Assembly (NCBI GenBank): GCA_016802295.1
Contig: JAESIW010000180.1
Coordinates: forward strand, 3,255,361-3,319,360
Source: Brachionus rotundiformis
Taxonomy: Eukaryota > Rotifera > Eurotatoria > Ploima > Brachionidae
DNA: 64,000 nt
Direction: 5' to 3'
In this document: piece by piece, positions 24,401 to 36,764 of the stretch
Position numbering within the stretch: the first letter of the stretch is position 1
Layout of the letters: every line of letters starts with the position of its first letter
Program-made: the position numbers and the translations under genes
Notes under the pieces: model-generated
Database searches by the model: none
Seen by the model: the letters and a program-made list of their open reading frames with translations, nothing else
Told to the model about the DNA's origin: nothing

Positions 24401-27130
24401 TTTTCTTTTTTGCTCAATTGTTTCTATCATGACATTCATGATACGTTATTCTATCTTTAAATCTCAAAATCCCTGATTAAATTCAATCACAAAATAATCT
24501 GTGATACCAATCAGGATATTCTGTTTGCTCACGTTTAAGAGCTTTCTAAGTGACATAAGATCCGTCATGATGCTCATTTAAAGCAGCACTTAAATTCTCT
24601 TAAAATTGGTCTTTAATTATTTATCTTATTTTCTATTAATAATAAAATTTGGATTCAAAATAAATTTTCAAAATTTAATTTTTATTAAAATTAATATAAG
24701 TTTAGAGCAATTTTATTTTACTTCTAAGTTTAATAGATGTTGACTTTTGAGGACATTTTAGTAGCAATTATTGACTAGACTTGGAAATTTTCAAATATAG
24801 AAAATATTTTAAATGATATTTTGAGAAAATTTAGGCTAACATTCCAATTAAGTCACTAGTAGAGTTTTTAAGAAAAATTATATCTTAATCTATTCACCTG
24901 ACTGGCTTGGGCAATATGAAAAAAAAAAATTATTCAAAATTGTGAAAGAATAGAATTATGTGAATTGTTTAATTTAAGCTATAATTTCTATTATATTCGT
25001 AAAATTAAGTTCAACTTTTTTATTCTATATTTTTAATTAGGCTTTGATAATTTTTTGTAAATAAATAAATTGGACTATTAATTGTTAATATTTAAATTAC
25101 TAGTAAATTTAGAGTTTATTTGGAAAATGGTTATTTTTACCAGTTGAAATTGGATCTTGGTAGATTTTTTTCAAATGTTAAATTGGGAAAAATTCCGTGA
25201 AGCAGAGCTACGAATAGAAAAGATAAAATCTTAATCATTAAGAAAATATAACACGGAGAATTAAGATAACTATTTTGGCTCTAGGTAATGTGACATAACA
25301 CATGATAAAAAATCAATTTCCCACCGATTTTAAAAATAGATAAAATCAATTAAAATCATATAAATCACCTGTTTTCTTTGAATTGAACTGAAAAATAGAA
25401 AAAAAAATTTGCATATGTCTGAACCAGGAAAAATAAGATCAATGGATTAATTAGAAGAGCCAATGGTCAGCAATTAAAACTATCTATTTAAATTAGATAT
25501 TAGAAAATTGTGTTTATCTAAAATAAAAATCTTAAGTGAAATTCAAGACCAAGTTGGAGATCAATTATGCAACACCTAATTCAAAGCAACAATTAAAAAA
25601 TTCCATTTTAATCTCATAATTACATACTAGATCTTACACAAGTTAAAAAAATAAAAGACCGGTCATTTATTTGTGTTGATTTCGGTTTTTTGACGTATTT
25701 ATAAATAATCTATATACCTGTTAGGCATTTTAGTATTGAAATTTGACGCCTATTGTTTTTCTTATAGATTTTCAACAATATTTCACTAGCAACTTGTGAG
25801 TATCAACTTTTTCGGAATTCTGAGTCAAATTTATTTGTACATATATGAATAAATTTTCAATAAATATTTTATCAAATCAATGTTACATTTAATGAATATG
25901 TTGTCAGAGGTCAATGACTAAAACTCAACATTTAAAGTCAAGCCAGCTATTATTGTAAATAAAATCGCTAATCTTTTAATTCAAAGATTAGGCTTTGTTT
26001 TCGCTGAAGTGGTACAAATATGACAATTTATGTATTCTACTATAATTGCAAGTTATGTAGATAAAAGATAAGTATTTGAATAAATATCAAGCAAGCTTGT
26101 CTCGGATCTAATTTGGTCCAGTCTTTACATTTAGCTGTTAAGCCTAAGAAGTCATTGGTGTCTATTATTAACCAAATTATTTAATAAAATGCTAGTTTTC
26201 GCTTTCTTTAGCTCACTAGATTTTTATTTATCTCTTTATTTATTATTTTTTTGTTGTTGTTTGTGTTGGTGAATTAAAAAAGAATGGTATAGAATTTTAA
26301 TTGCGACCAGAAAGCCGTCAAGTGCCCACAAACTCAAGGACATTAAAGGTATGGCAAGGGTTTCGGGAAATTTTAATTACGCGAAGTCCTACAAGCAGTA
26401 ATTTAATACAAAAAAGAATTTCTACAAGTGAAGAAACATTAAGGTGGAGATCAAATTGGATTTTATTTTTCTATCAAGGTTCGATTAGGTTTTTGAGCTT
26501 AGAAATAAAAATAAAAAAGAAAACAAAACATGTGCAGTTGGTTAAAATTAATAAATTCAATAAAAATGTAAATTTTGGCAGGAAAATTAGATTATCTTCT
26601 TTCAACTGCTGCTTTTTGGTCCGTCTTTTTATCATTTTAATGTATCTGCGCGCTCAAATAAGGTAGCTGCGATAAAAATAAATATTTAACCTAATAGATC
26701 GTAAATAATTCATTTATCTGTTTTAATAAATCAAGTTTTAAGTGAAGCATGGCCTCATTGGCACAAATATGCCGATTTCTTCCTGTTGCCAGCTTAAATA
26801 CTTAAGCTCTTTTATTTGCAAATGTTCGTTATTTGCCTAGTACGACATTGGCACTAAGATCAAAGGCCTTATCTTAAAATTTACCTATTTTTTTATTTTA
26901 TTTTATTTTTTTTTTATTACAAACACTATTTATCATTTGTAAAATCATCAAAAAGATTATTTGTAAATCTCGATTAAGTTATAAAATATTTGTAACGGTT
27001 TTGACTTTATAAAATGACGGTCGTAAAATGTAAAATTTTACGATTATTAGTTTTTATGATTTTATCGATTCCTTATAAAAATAAAACACCGAGTAAAAAA
27101 ATTAATTATATTTTTTTCGTACATTTTAAG
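15464..27130. other. 11.7-kb gene-poor divergent spacer
   Basis: No convincing protein-coding exon series, RNA gene or repeat family was recognised. The flanking genes point away from each other, so the region contains both promoters and probably distal elements of the Ig receptor at 27.1 kb. Open frames here are short and AT-driven. The only one that looks less random is at 19047-19256 on the - strand (separate entry). A possible leader exon of the Ig receptor ends near 26348. Confidence 0.5.
19047..19256 (-). CDS. Possible small secreted peptide gene (weak candidate)
   Basis: An ATG at 19256 opens a frame with a hydrophobic N-terminus (MDRFFLTLVYQMSALFFGGQ) followed by a polar stretch (KIWSKYVIRIPPTKSKFDPG). 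A 51-nt GT-AG intron can be drawn at 19130-19080, with a strong acceptor (TTTGCCTTTTTCAG). It joins exon 19256-19131 to exon 19079-19047 in phase 0 for 52 residues. The intron has no stop, so unspliced reading gives a longer 69-residue product. Intron size and sites match real introns in this window. No family is recognised, and chance open frames of this length are common here. Confidence 0.2.
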   Translation of the reverse strand: MDRFFLTLVYQMSALFFGGQAKIWSKYVIRIPPTKSKFDPGAVNLLLVRELTIFICLFQRKNKNLLLNN

Positions 27131-30100
27131 ATGAAATTAATATTTATATGCACTTTACTTTTTGGTGCGTGCTTTATTGACTGTAAACTAGTTTGGAAAA
27201 AGCGCCCCGAGCCGGTTCAAATCGTTAACGAGTCGGAGAGCATTGTGCTCGACTGCCAGTTCGAAGAGGACAACCCGAGTCTGGCCAATCAAACTCAATA
27301 CTTTGTTATCTGGTACCGTGATGGCTCCAGCCAAAACGTGCTCTCACTAAACGACAAGCTTGCCAATCTAGACTCGTCCAACTACCAAATAGTCGGCAAA
27401 TACAACCTGTTGATCAAGAACGCATCCAAGGCCAACTCAGGTCTTTACACATGTCAGCTTTTTCAATCAAACGATCTTATTTCAAGTGTCAACTTAACTG
27501 TCTTAGGTAAATTGGGACTTTTTTAATCATTAATAAATTTTTAAAAGCTTTTAATTCTATTTTTAAAAAATTTAATTATTTTCTTTTATTTTTTAAAATA
27601 CATTCAAAAATAATATCAAAAAGCTTAACAAATATTAAGATTTAATGTATTAGATATCTTTTTGGCAAAAATTATTTCTATTCAAATAGTTGCATAGAAT
27701 TTTTTCTTGTTTATGTGTTTCTTGTTAACTTAATGAGGCATGGTGCAGCAGATACCATTCGAGAAGGCGATCAATATTTGCTTTTAGTTCTATCCAGCAA
27801 GTGTTTCTAATTTAATGCTTGAAAAAACACCATCAAATAAAACCATATAGCTCATGTCTAAACGAATATTATTTATTTGTTTAAAGGTTAAGTAAACAAG
27901 AACGGCTTTTCTTAGGTATCTCAGTAGTAATTACATGATATTAATTATAAAATGAGAATTAAAGTCTCAAAATAATAATACAAATAGAATGTTTTTATTT
28001 GAGATTTAGGGCTATTGGTCACGTTTTTTTTTGTTTAGATATTGAATTAAGAAAAAATTTAAACAAATATTATTTTTAGTGTCACCAAAGTATGCCAAGT
28101 TGTCCGTGCACAAAATAGAAAGCTTGAACCAATTGAGCAGTGATGATGATGTTTTGGTAGAGAACGATCTGGTCAATCTGGAGTGCTGCACAAATGGCGA
28201 TGTGAGCCCAGGACCGCAGTTCAAATGGACCAAAACAAGCCGCGTTGATCCAAATTCGGAAATATTTTTGGCCAATTTGACTGCTGTGTATTCCAAATCT
28301 GATAAGCTATGTAGCGCATTAAAGCTCAACTTGAGCCGAACAGATAACGATTTTTATTTCAATTGTGCCGTGGCTAATGAAGCATTTCAAAATAGAGTCA
28401 AAGATAAAATTTTTTTATCTATAGAATGTAATTATAAATTTTTCATTAATTAATAAGTAATTTGAATTTTAAAAATAAAATTTTAATTTTAAGATAAGCC
28501 TCAAGTGAGAGTGCATTTGTTGAATAGACCGAGCGTAACTGAGCTAAAATTGATTGAGAATAGCACCATTAGTCTTTATTGTAATGCCAGTGCCATTCCG
28601 AACAGCATTAATTATCAGTGGTATTTTGGTGAAATATTGCTCCAAGGACAAACAACAAATAGTCTTTTGATTAAAAATTTGCAAAGCTACCAAAGTGGCA
28701 ATTACATTTGTAAATCTAGCAATGTTCATGGCTCGACAAAGTCAGCCTTTAAAATTGAGGTTCTTTTTGCCAAAATTAGCTCATTTAACCAAACACACAG
28801 CTATGCCGAAAGCTTTAAATTGCGTCATTCAAATGCCATTTTTGTCAATACATTTGAAAATTCATCGCTGGCTCTTATGTGCGAAATAGACTCCAATCCT
28901 CTTGTTGATCATGTCGAGTGGTATTTCTATACAATTGACCAAATGGGAAGAATGGATCAAGTAAGAATCAAGAATGGAATTAATGGAATAACCCGATCGA
29001 TAAACAAAACTCGAAAAATGTATTTTTCCCAGCTAAATATTGTTAATGTGAATCACAATCAATCGGGCTATTATTCATGTGTCATTAGAACCAAATTTCA
29101 TGACGATTTGGGCCGAAAATTAAATATACTCACTAATTCCACTTATTATCTTCAAGTGCAATGTAAATTTAAATAAATATTTATTTTAGTGATTTTCTTA
29201 ATTCATGTTTTTCTCTAAAAATTTAGATCCTCCAGTTGTGAGAGCTGTGAGAAAAACCATCTACGCAAGCAATTACGATCAAGTTGAGCTCATTTGTGAA
29301 ATACAGTCAAATCCGCAATCTATTTTTTCCTGGTTCTACCAAAACAAAGAACTAAATTCCAATTACAAATATAACATTACCAAGACAGTTTTTAGTAGAA
29401 TAAAGCGTAATTATTTGGATGATGCTGACAATGTGCACCATTATCGGTCATCATTAATTGTCAACTCGTTGACTCAATTTGACTACGGAGAATACTACTG
29501 TAGGGCTAATAATGTCATTGGAGAGACGAAACAAATTTTGAGAATTAAAAAGAAACGTGAGATATATTTTTTAATTAATTTATTTTAAATTGCTTTAATT
29601 ATTGAACTAATGGTTAATTTTCCAATTAAATTGCAAAATTTAGCTTTAGAATATTAAATTATTAAAAAGAAAAACCATCTCTTTTGTAGATTGGTAATTA
29701 AAAATAAAATTTCGATTAATAAGGTAAAACCCCGATTGAAATGATAGTCAAATTAGATAAATTTATAAATTATAAAAAAAAGATTATTTTTTTAATTAAT
29801 TTTAGCATTGGTACAAAAATTAACTGGAAGTCAAAAGAGGTTTAGCTCAAGCCTTTTTTAAAATTATCTAATAATTTAATAAGATATTATAAATTTAGTT
29901 AAAGAAAAGAATCAAATTACAAATTAATTAAAAATAAAAAAAAGTTGCTTAGCTCAGTTCATATCAATTTTATCTTGTTAAGAATTAAAATTTTCTAAAT
30001 TTGATAAATATTTTAATAAGCATCTATAAAAAATCAAGCTGAATATGGTGCTAACCGTATTAATATATTCATATAAAAGCTAAATTTTTCCTATTAAAAC

Positions 30101-31685
30101 CAATAAATATAATTTAAAAAAAAATTATTTAACAATTTTTTAATTTAACAGAAAAGCCAGATGTACCTTCGGAGTTAAAAGTAGTCTCGTCTGGTTCGAA
30201 TAGTGTGGTTCTTAGCTGGATGGCTGGCTCAAACGGTGGGGAAAATTCCACTTTTCTCATAACAATAAACAATTCGCTCAACATTAGCACACTGGTCGAA
30301 CAAGACTTGGCAAATGAACCAGAAGATGAATTCAGGTACAAACAGATTGAAATTGAAGGTCTTCAGTCTCAGCAAAATTATGACTTTAAACTTCTTGCTT
30401 TTAACTCATGGGGCATGTCTGAATATACCGAGTCAATAAAGGCCACAACTTTGCCAACTGAATTGCACCAAGATCAATTGCCGAATATCTTAAACGCTCA
30501 ATTTAATGAAATAAGAGAAGCTGTTTGCTTTGAACTAGACCAGTTGGTCGACAAAAATATGAAATTAATAGATCCAAGTGACCTGGTGGTTAAAATTGAT
30601 GTTAGTTCATTGGAAACCAATTTAACTCAAATTGACAATTCAACCCGAACAAAGTCCTATCTTTTAAATTTAAGCAAGCTCAAATTTGGTCAAAATTGTA
30701 TTTCATTTTCCCAACTTATCGAACTTGATTGGGAAATTAGAAACAATACATTTTTCCAACAATTTAACTTACCTCATAAAAAAGACAACAATGTGTTCGC
30801 TATTGATTCAAATTTAATCATCAATGAGCGCAAACTTTCTTCGGACATATCCCTGGGACGAAATTTCAACGAATTTAAAATTTCAAATTCAATCAATTTG
30901 TCAATTTGTTATTCAAATGATTCATCTGTTTGCTCATTTAAAATTAAAGTTAAAGATTTTAGTGCCGATGTGTCCACTTATGTTACCTTAATAGCAGTAG
31001 GCTGTTCAGCAGTGATAATTTTTTTCGCCCTTTTAATTGCTATGCTTTGCTGTTGCTGTTGCCGTAAACATCGAAATAACCAAAACAAAGGCAGTATTAA
31101 AAAAAGTGATATTAATTCCAAACTAGTCATAAAAAGTTTTCCCATAGTCTCAAACCATTTTTCAAGTAAGTGGATTAAATTAGTATTAAGGCAAAATAAA
31201 TATTAATTTTTAATTTTTTTAAAGGTTATGATCTAAGTGAATCAAGCTATAAATCATCTCAGCAGCAAATATTGAACGGAAGTGGAAGCACCCATTCGAG
31301 CGGTAGTTCAACTTTTAGTCGCACTAATGAGAAGTTTTTCTATCAAAATTCAAATGGCTACAACTTTGGTCAACATTTAAGCACAGTTCAAAACTCAGAA
31401 TCATCAGACACTGCTTCATCTAGTTCTTTGGAAAACAAGACAGCTAGCACCAGCAATGGCAAATCACCCTCGAACAATTCACCAATCACAGTTGAAGGAG
31501 ACAATCAGATGTATAACTACTCAAAATCAAAAGCTTTACTTTACAATGGTTCAAACAACATTTACATTAAAACATATCAACAACAGACCTTGAAAAATGA
31601 TAACGCCGATAGCGGATTTACAACGCCTGTTAATCCAGCAAATAACACTTTGAGCAAGAAACTTGTCTATGAAGTAATTGTCTGA
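27131..31685 (+). CDS. Ig-superfamily adhesion receptor (five Ig, one FN3, one TM), echinoid/nephrin-like
   Basis: Exons: 27131-27506, 28080-28427, 28494-29162, 29227-29556, 30152-31165, 31225-31685; 1065 residues, all introns in phase 1. The start at 27131 gives a clean signal peptide (MKLIFICTLLFGACFIDC); an upstream in-frame ATG at 27014 does not. Five Ig domains show paired Cys and DxGxYxC-like ends (LDCQF...LYTCQ; LECCT...FNCAV; LYCNAS...YICKS; LMCEI...YSCVI; LICEI...YYCRA). One FN3 domain follows (PSELKVVSS ... NYDFKLLAFNSWG). A transmembrane helix at 30979-31060 ends in a CCCCCRK cluster. The cytoplasmic tail is Ser/Asn-rich and finishes EVIV, a class-II-like PDZ ligand. Domain order and this ending resemble echinoid; nephrin/SYG-2 relatives are the alternative. 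Likely role: homophilic or heterophilic cell adhesion at junctions or synapses (inference). Confidence 0.88.
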
Positions 31686-31856
31686 ACAAATTGGCAAAAC
31701 CATCTAAACAGAAGCTTTAAAATTGTAAAATTTTAAGAGAATAATTTTTTTTTGTAAGTAAATATTTTGAGCGCATTTTTTAATTTATAATCGAGTCTTA
31801 CCTGATCTTGGAAATTTTTATTTTTCAAAAATAATCAACATGACTTTTTTGTATAA

Positions 31857-31862
31857 AATAAA
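31857..31862 (+). terminator. Candidate poly(A) signal of the Ig receptor
   Basis: AATAAA occurs about 170 nt past the stop, next to a second overlapping A/T-rich hexamer a few bases on. The first 170 nt of 3' flank have no earlier AATAAA. Confidence 0.4.
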
Positions 31863-33977
31863 ATTTTTTTTTAAATAAAATTTAAAAAATTTTTAATACC
31901 AGTTTTGCTTTAAATAAATTTGATCTAGCACATTTTGACAGTAAAACCCTCAGCTATTGTATAAATAATTATGTTTTCGTTTGGATAAATTTATGATTGG
32001 ATCTATTATACAATATTTGGCGAAAGCTTTAAAAATATTTGAATAGAATACCTGGAACAAAAAGCGCAAAGTTCACCCTCGGCTAAATAAAAACTGCGGA
32101 GATATCACGCAAAAATTTAAATTTTACATATAACTTTGATTGTGTGTACTCAATAAACAAAATTTAAGCTAAATTAGAAGTAATCTTTTTGAGTTTAGTG
32201 TCAAGAGCGGCTGTTTTTGGTAGATTTTCAAAATTTGAACAAGTGTCTGATAAAGTCAAATATCTATTTGCAATTAATTTTTTTTTTAAAACTTAATTTT
32301 CAATGTTATATTAAGCTGTATGTTGACAAAGCTTAAATAGAAATTACTTATTGTTAAATTTCTATAAATTCTACCTTCGTTGAATTTTTTTTAATACGAA
32401 AATTATATTTCCTATAAAATAATTTTTAAAGTCAATTAAAATGTAAAGGTTACTTAAATTGATGTAAGTTTTTTATAAGATGATTCAATTTAAATTAAAA
32501 GTCTTTTTCTAATTTATAATTATTATTTGTTTTTCTAATAATAAAAGACTTGCCAAGAGTTTATAATATCACATCAAAATATTTTTTTGCTTTTTATAGT
32601 TTAACTTTTATAAGTGTGTAACGTTTAGGAAATTCATTTTTAATCTTTTATAATTCATGCCCAGAATGCTTAAGGTAATAATAAAGAATCGTTAAAAAGA
32701 GCAGATAAACTTATAATAAAATTAAATTACAATGCTTGAATTTAATTTTTAAAATTTACCTTTAAGTTTATAGCAGATTTTATACAATTTTTTTTCTAAT
32801 GTGATGAATAACCTAAAAACTTGCTAGTTTAGTGAGTGTCAGTAGCTCTTTATAATTTTTGAATTAACATTTATCAGTTCATCAAACAAATCATTCAAAA
32901 AGAAAAAAAACATTACAAGTAATTGAGTAAAAAGACTAGGTTTTTCAATTAATATTATTCATGTATCCTAATTAAGATACTAAAAAGAATTAATATTACT
33001 AATTTCAAACTTTAGAATTAATTTTTTCCGATGCTTAGAAATTTAATTAAAATATTACCTAAATAAAAATAAATTTTTACACATATCAAAGTTTGGTCTG
33101 GTATGCGACGTTTATGTTGACAGCAATTAAGTAAAATTGCTCCAAGTAGATTGATAAAGATTATCATTATTTTGCTAGAGTATCTTGAATATTTATTTTG
33201 ATATTTGAAATCATAATTTTACAGTACTTAATTTAACAAAATTTTTTAAAATTAAGTTTATTTAACAACTTACTATTTTAGAAAATTTTAAATATGATAA
33301 AAAACCAAAAGGTTGGCCAGTATTTAAAATAGAAAATTATGGATAGCTTGAATAATGAATCGTTTAAAATCAATTAATTTGAAAATTTTATATTTTATCT
33401 TAATAATTAACTTAAAGTAAATTAGTTAATGTGTTTTAAATATTAGAATTTAAATAAAAAGAAAAAAAATCTACCATTTTTTATCCTAAATTTATATAAT
33501 GGTAATTTATCTAACCATAGACATTTTTGTACAATGTTACTCGTCGCATGACCAGAAAATGGAGATAACTAATTGTGGAGGATACATTAAATATTATTTT
33601 CAGCGCAATGTTTGATAAAGCTTCTGACATAAAGCCAAAAATATACCTTTGTTGGGTACGCATGGCTTAATGATTTGCATTTCTTATCTCCTTGAATTTG
33701 CCTTGTAATAATTAAATTTTCTAGGCTATAAATTCAAAAAAAGCAATTGAAAAATAGATAGTTGTTAAATTTTTTAATAGAATTTAATTTAATTTCTAAA
33801 GTTTAAATAATTTCTTTAGAATATCAAGTTTCCACAGCAGTTGATATAAGTTTCTTAATGTCAGACTCTAATGAAATATTACTGTTCTAGCTTAATCATT
33901 TTTTGAACACGACTAAATTACATAAATCAAATTATTTAAAGCCGAAATTTTTCATAAGAACATTTTTCATTTAAAGA
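31863..33977. other. Intergenic spacer, no gene seen
   Basis: About 2.1 kb of AT-rich sequence lies between two genes on the same strand. No recognisable coding or RNA feature was found. It must contain the laccase promoter. Confidence 0.55.
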
Positions 33978-36454
33978 ATGCTTTTTTTGTTGCTATTTTT
34001 ATTATTGTTTTGTGTTAATATATCACATGTTTTTAGTTCACATTATAAAAGTAATATTTTCACTTATTAAAAATGTTTTAATACTTAAAAAATTTTTCCT
34101 AAGATTACAAAAATCATCCATGCATTAGACCGTGCAACGAATCGACCAGTCCAATGGTATGTGAATATAACTGGACCATAGAATGGTACACAGTTTTGGG
34201 CAAAGCTTGTTTAGATTGTCCATCCAATATGACAAATTGTTTTAATGAGCATTGTATCACAGCAGACGGAGTCCATCGTCCAGTAATGGTAATTAATCGA
34301 ATGCTTCCAGGTCCATCTATTTTAGCCTGTAAAGGCGATTTAATTGATATTGTATTATTTAATTCGCTCCATTTGGCCGAAGGAACCAGTATTCATTGGC
34401 ATGGTTTACATCAACGCGGCTCTCAATTTATGGACGGTGTGAGCATGATAACCCAGTGTCCGATCAATTCTCATTCACTTTTTGAGTATAGATTTATAGC
34501 AAAGGAATCTGGAACACATTTTTACCATGCTCATTCAGGTCTTCAAAGAGCTGATGGTGTTTTCGGACCTTTAATTATTCGAGAGTATGATAAAGACAAT
34601 GTGCATTTAGACAAATATGATTTTGATTTAAATGAGCATGTAATTACTGTAAACGACTGGTTGAATACTACAAGTATTGCTAAATTTTCTGGTCATCATC
34701 ACAATGATGGTAATAACAAGCCAGATTCTATCTTAATAAATGGAAAAGGAGTTTTGAACAATAAGAATGCTAGTTTTGAAATGCCAAGAGCCGAATTTCT
34801 GGTTAAAAGTGGGAAGCGCTATCGATTTCGGCTTATTAATGCCGGAATACTCTATTGTCCAATTGAATTTTCAATTGATAGTCATAGACTTATTGTTATA
34901 GCAAGTGATGGTAAACCATTAGAACCATACAATGTTGAATCGCTGATCATTTATGCAGGTACGAATTAGAATTTTTCTAGACAATTAATTTTTATTTTTT
35001 AAATTCAAATAAAATAATAATGGATAATAATGGGTTTTAGTTGCTTTTGGTATTTTATTTTTTCTAGATTATTTGATTTTTTATCTCTATTATCTTTAAT
35101 TTTTTTTTAAAAGAATTTAAAATTAGATATTCCTATTTAGTATGAATAGTTTTGTAAATAATAAGCAAATATTGTTATAAATCGAATCTCTTTCTTAAAA
35201 AGAATGATATTTTATTAAAATTTAATTTACTAATTTTTTAACTCAAGGTGAAAGATATGACTTTATATTGCATTCTAACCAAGTTCCTGGAAACTACTGG
35301 ATAAAAGCTAAAGGTTGGGCTGATTGTACCAACAACCAAGTATATCAAACAGCAGTCTTAAAGTATGAAGGAAGTCCAAACATAATCTTAAATTCGAACA
35401 ATTTAAATTATACAGGTGCAAGCAGAGAGGGACTAGTAATTAAAATTTATCTGTTGCTTAATCTTAGCTATTTTCATTTTTTTAGCAATTAAATCCTTGG
35501 AATAAGTTTATCAACCTAACAAATAGAATTAAATATACACAAATAAATGAATTAAAATCATTTAAAGATAAAGAAATTGATGAATATTATGAAAAAATCT
35601 TTGATAAAAATAAAACAGTCAAAAAGTTTTATTTGGCAATGGACTTTAATAAAATAAACAATCCGGAATTTTATGACGAAAAACTCTACTCCCTTAATAT
35701 GATAGAATCTTTAAATCGATTGCCTTTATATACACCTCAAATTAATAATATATCAATGAAGATGCCATCGGTGCCAATACTTTATGAATGGGATTCGATT
35801 CCTAAAGTAAGATTTGATTTTAAGAGATTATCTATGAAAAGTGATCCATTCTTTTAGTCAGAAATCTGTAATCATATCACAAGGGATCATTCTTGTTCAG
35901 TTAATCAAGAATTTTGTTCATGTATATATACACTAGAGTTCAATATTGGTGACATAGTTGAATTTGTAATTGTCGATGAAGGTTTTACATTCCAGTCAAA
36001 TCATCCTATGCATCTTCATGGAATGTCTTTTGCGGTTTTAGATATACACAAATTAAATACATCAATTAGAGTTGATTATGTTAAAAAAATGGACGAAGAT
36101 GGAAAATTGAAGAGAAATTTCAATAGACCGCCGGTGAAAGATACCATTACGGTTCCAGTTGGAGGCTATACGGTGATAAGATTTTTAGCCGACAATCCTG
36201 GAACTTGGATTTACCATTGTCATTTGGATTTTCATTCAGAAGTTGGTATGGGCTTGTTAATTAAAATTGGAAATGTGAGTGACTTGCCAAAGGAGCCCAC
36301 TAATTGGCCAAAGTGTGGTAATTTTTTATATGCTGAAAAGCCAAAGTCCATGTTTTTATCAAGTAATTCAAATATTCGGTTTGATTCGACAAATATTAAA
36401 GTACTTATTTCTTATATTGTTTTTAATTTAGTATTTAAAGTTTGTTTTTTATAA
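33978..36454 (+). CDS. Laccase-type multicopper oxidase
   Basis: Exons: 33978-34050, 34104-34958, 35248-35435, 35486-35806, 35858-36454; 677 residues. Laccases oxidise phenols or metal ions at a type-1 copper and reduce oxygen to water at a trinuclear centre. All four copper-ligand motifs are present: IHWHGLHQRG, FYHAHSG, HPMHLHG, and HCHLDFHSEVGM with a Met at the axial type-1 position. A leucine-rich signal peptide (MLFLLLFLLLFCVNISHVFS) begins the protein. A Cys-rich N-terminal segment (CIRPC, CLDCP) resembles arthropod laccases. The last ~19 residues are hydrophobic, suggesting a GPI signal or membrane anchor. The stop at 35855-35857 lies in a 51-nt intron (35807-35857); removing it restores the expected Cys-rich run (EICNH ... 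EFCSC), so this is not a broken gene. The substrate cannot be told from the sequence. Confidence 0.94.
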
Positions 36455-36764
36455 AAAATATTATATATATTTTAATATTTTAATATAATAATAATATTTT
36501 TAAAAATTGATTAGTAAATTATTTTCAAGAATGTTTATTTTTTTAATATAATAAGAGACTTAAAAATTTTGAATATTTTTTGGTAAAATTATTTTTTGAT
36601 GGTAATTTTATTTTGAATAATAATAAAAAACTCTTTAAAATAAAAAATTAATTAAATTATTCATCACAATCTGAAAATGTCCTACGTTTATTTAAAAAAA
36701 ACTAAAGTTTTGAACTAAATCGTGAAATTTAATTTTAGAAACAAATTTTTACTAATTCATCAAC
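36455..36764. other. Convergent spacer, no gene seen
   Basis: 310 nt of very AT-rich sequence lie between the 3' ends of the laccase (+) and LACTB2 (-). Nothing else was recognised. Confidence 0.6.

Noticed and set aside
26301..26666. 121-codon frame before the Ig receptor
   Set aside because: It lacks an ATG at its start and its second half is Lys/Ile/Asn low-complexity. Only its first part, as a leader exon, remains worth testing.
27014..27130. Upstream ATG at 27014 as the Ig receptor start
   Set aside because: It would put about 39 basic and mixed residues before an ideal signal peptide, and an acceptor-like TTTTAAG directly precedes the ATG at 27131.
35855..35857. In-frame stop in the laccase, suggesting a pseudogene
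   Set aside because: The stop is the last base triplet of a 51-nt GT-AG intron (35807-35857); removing it restores the conserved downstream Cys-rich stretch.
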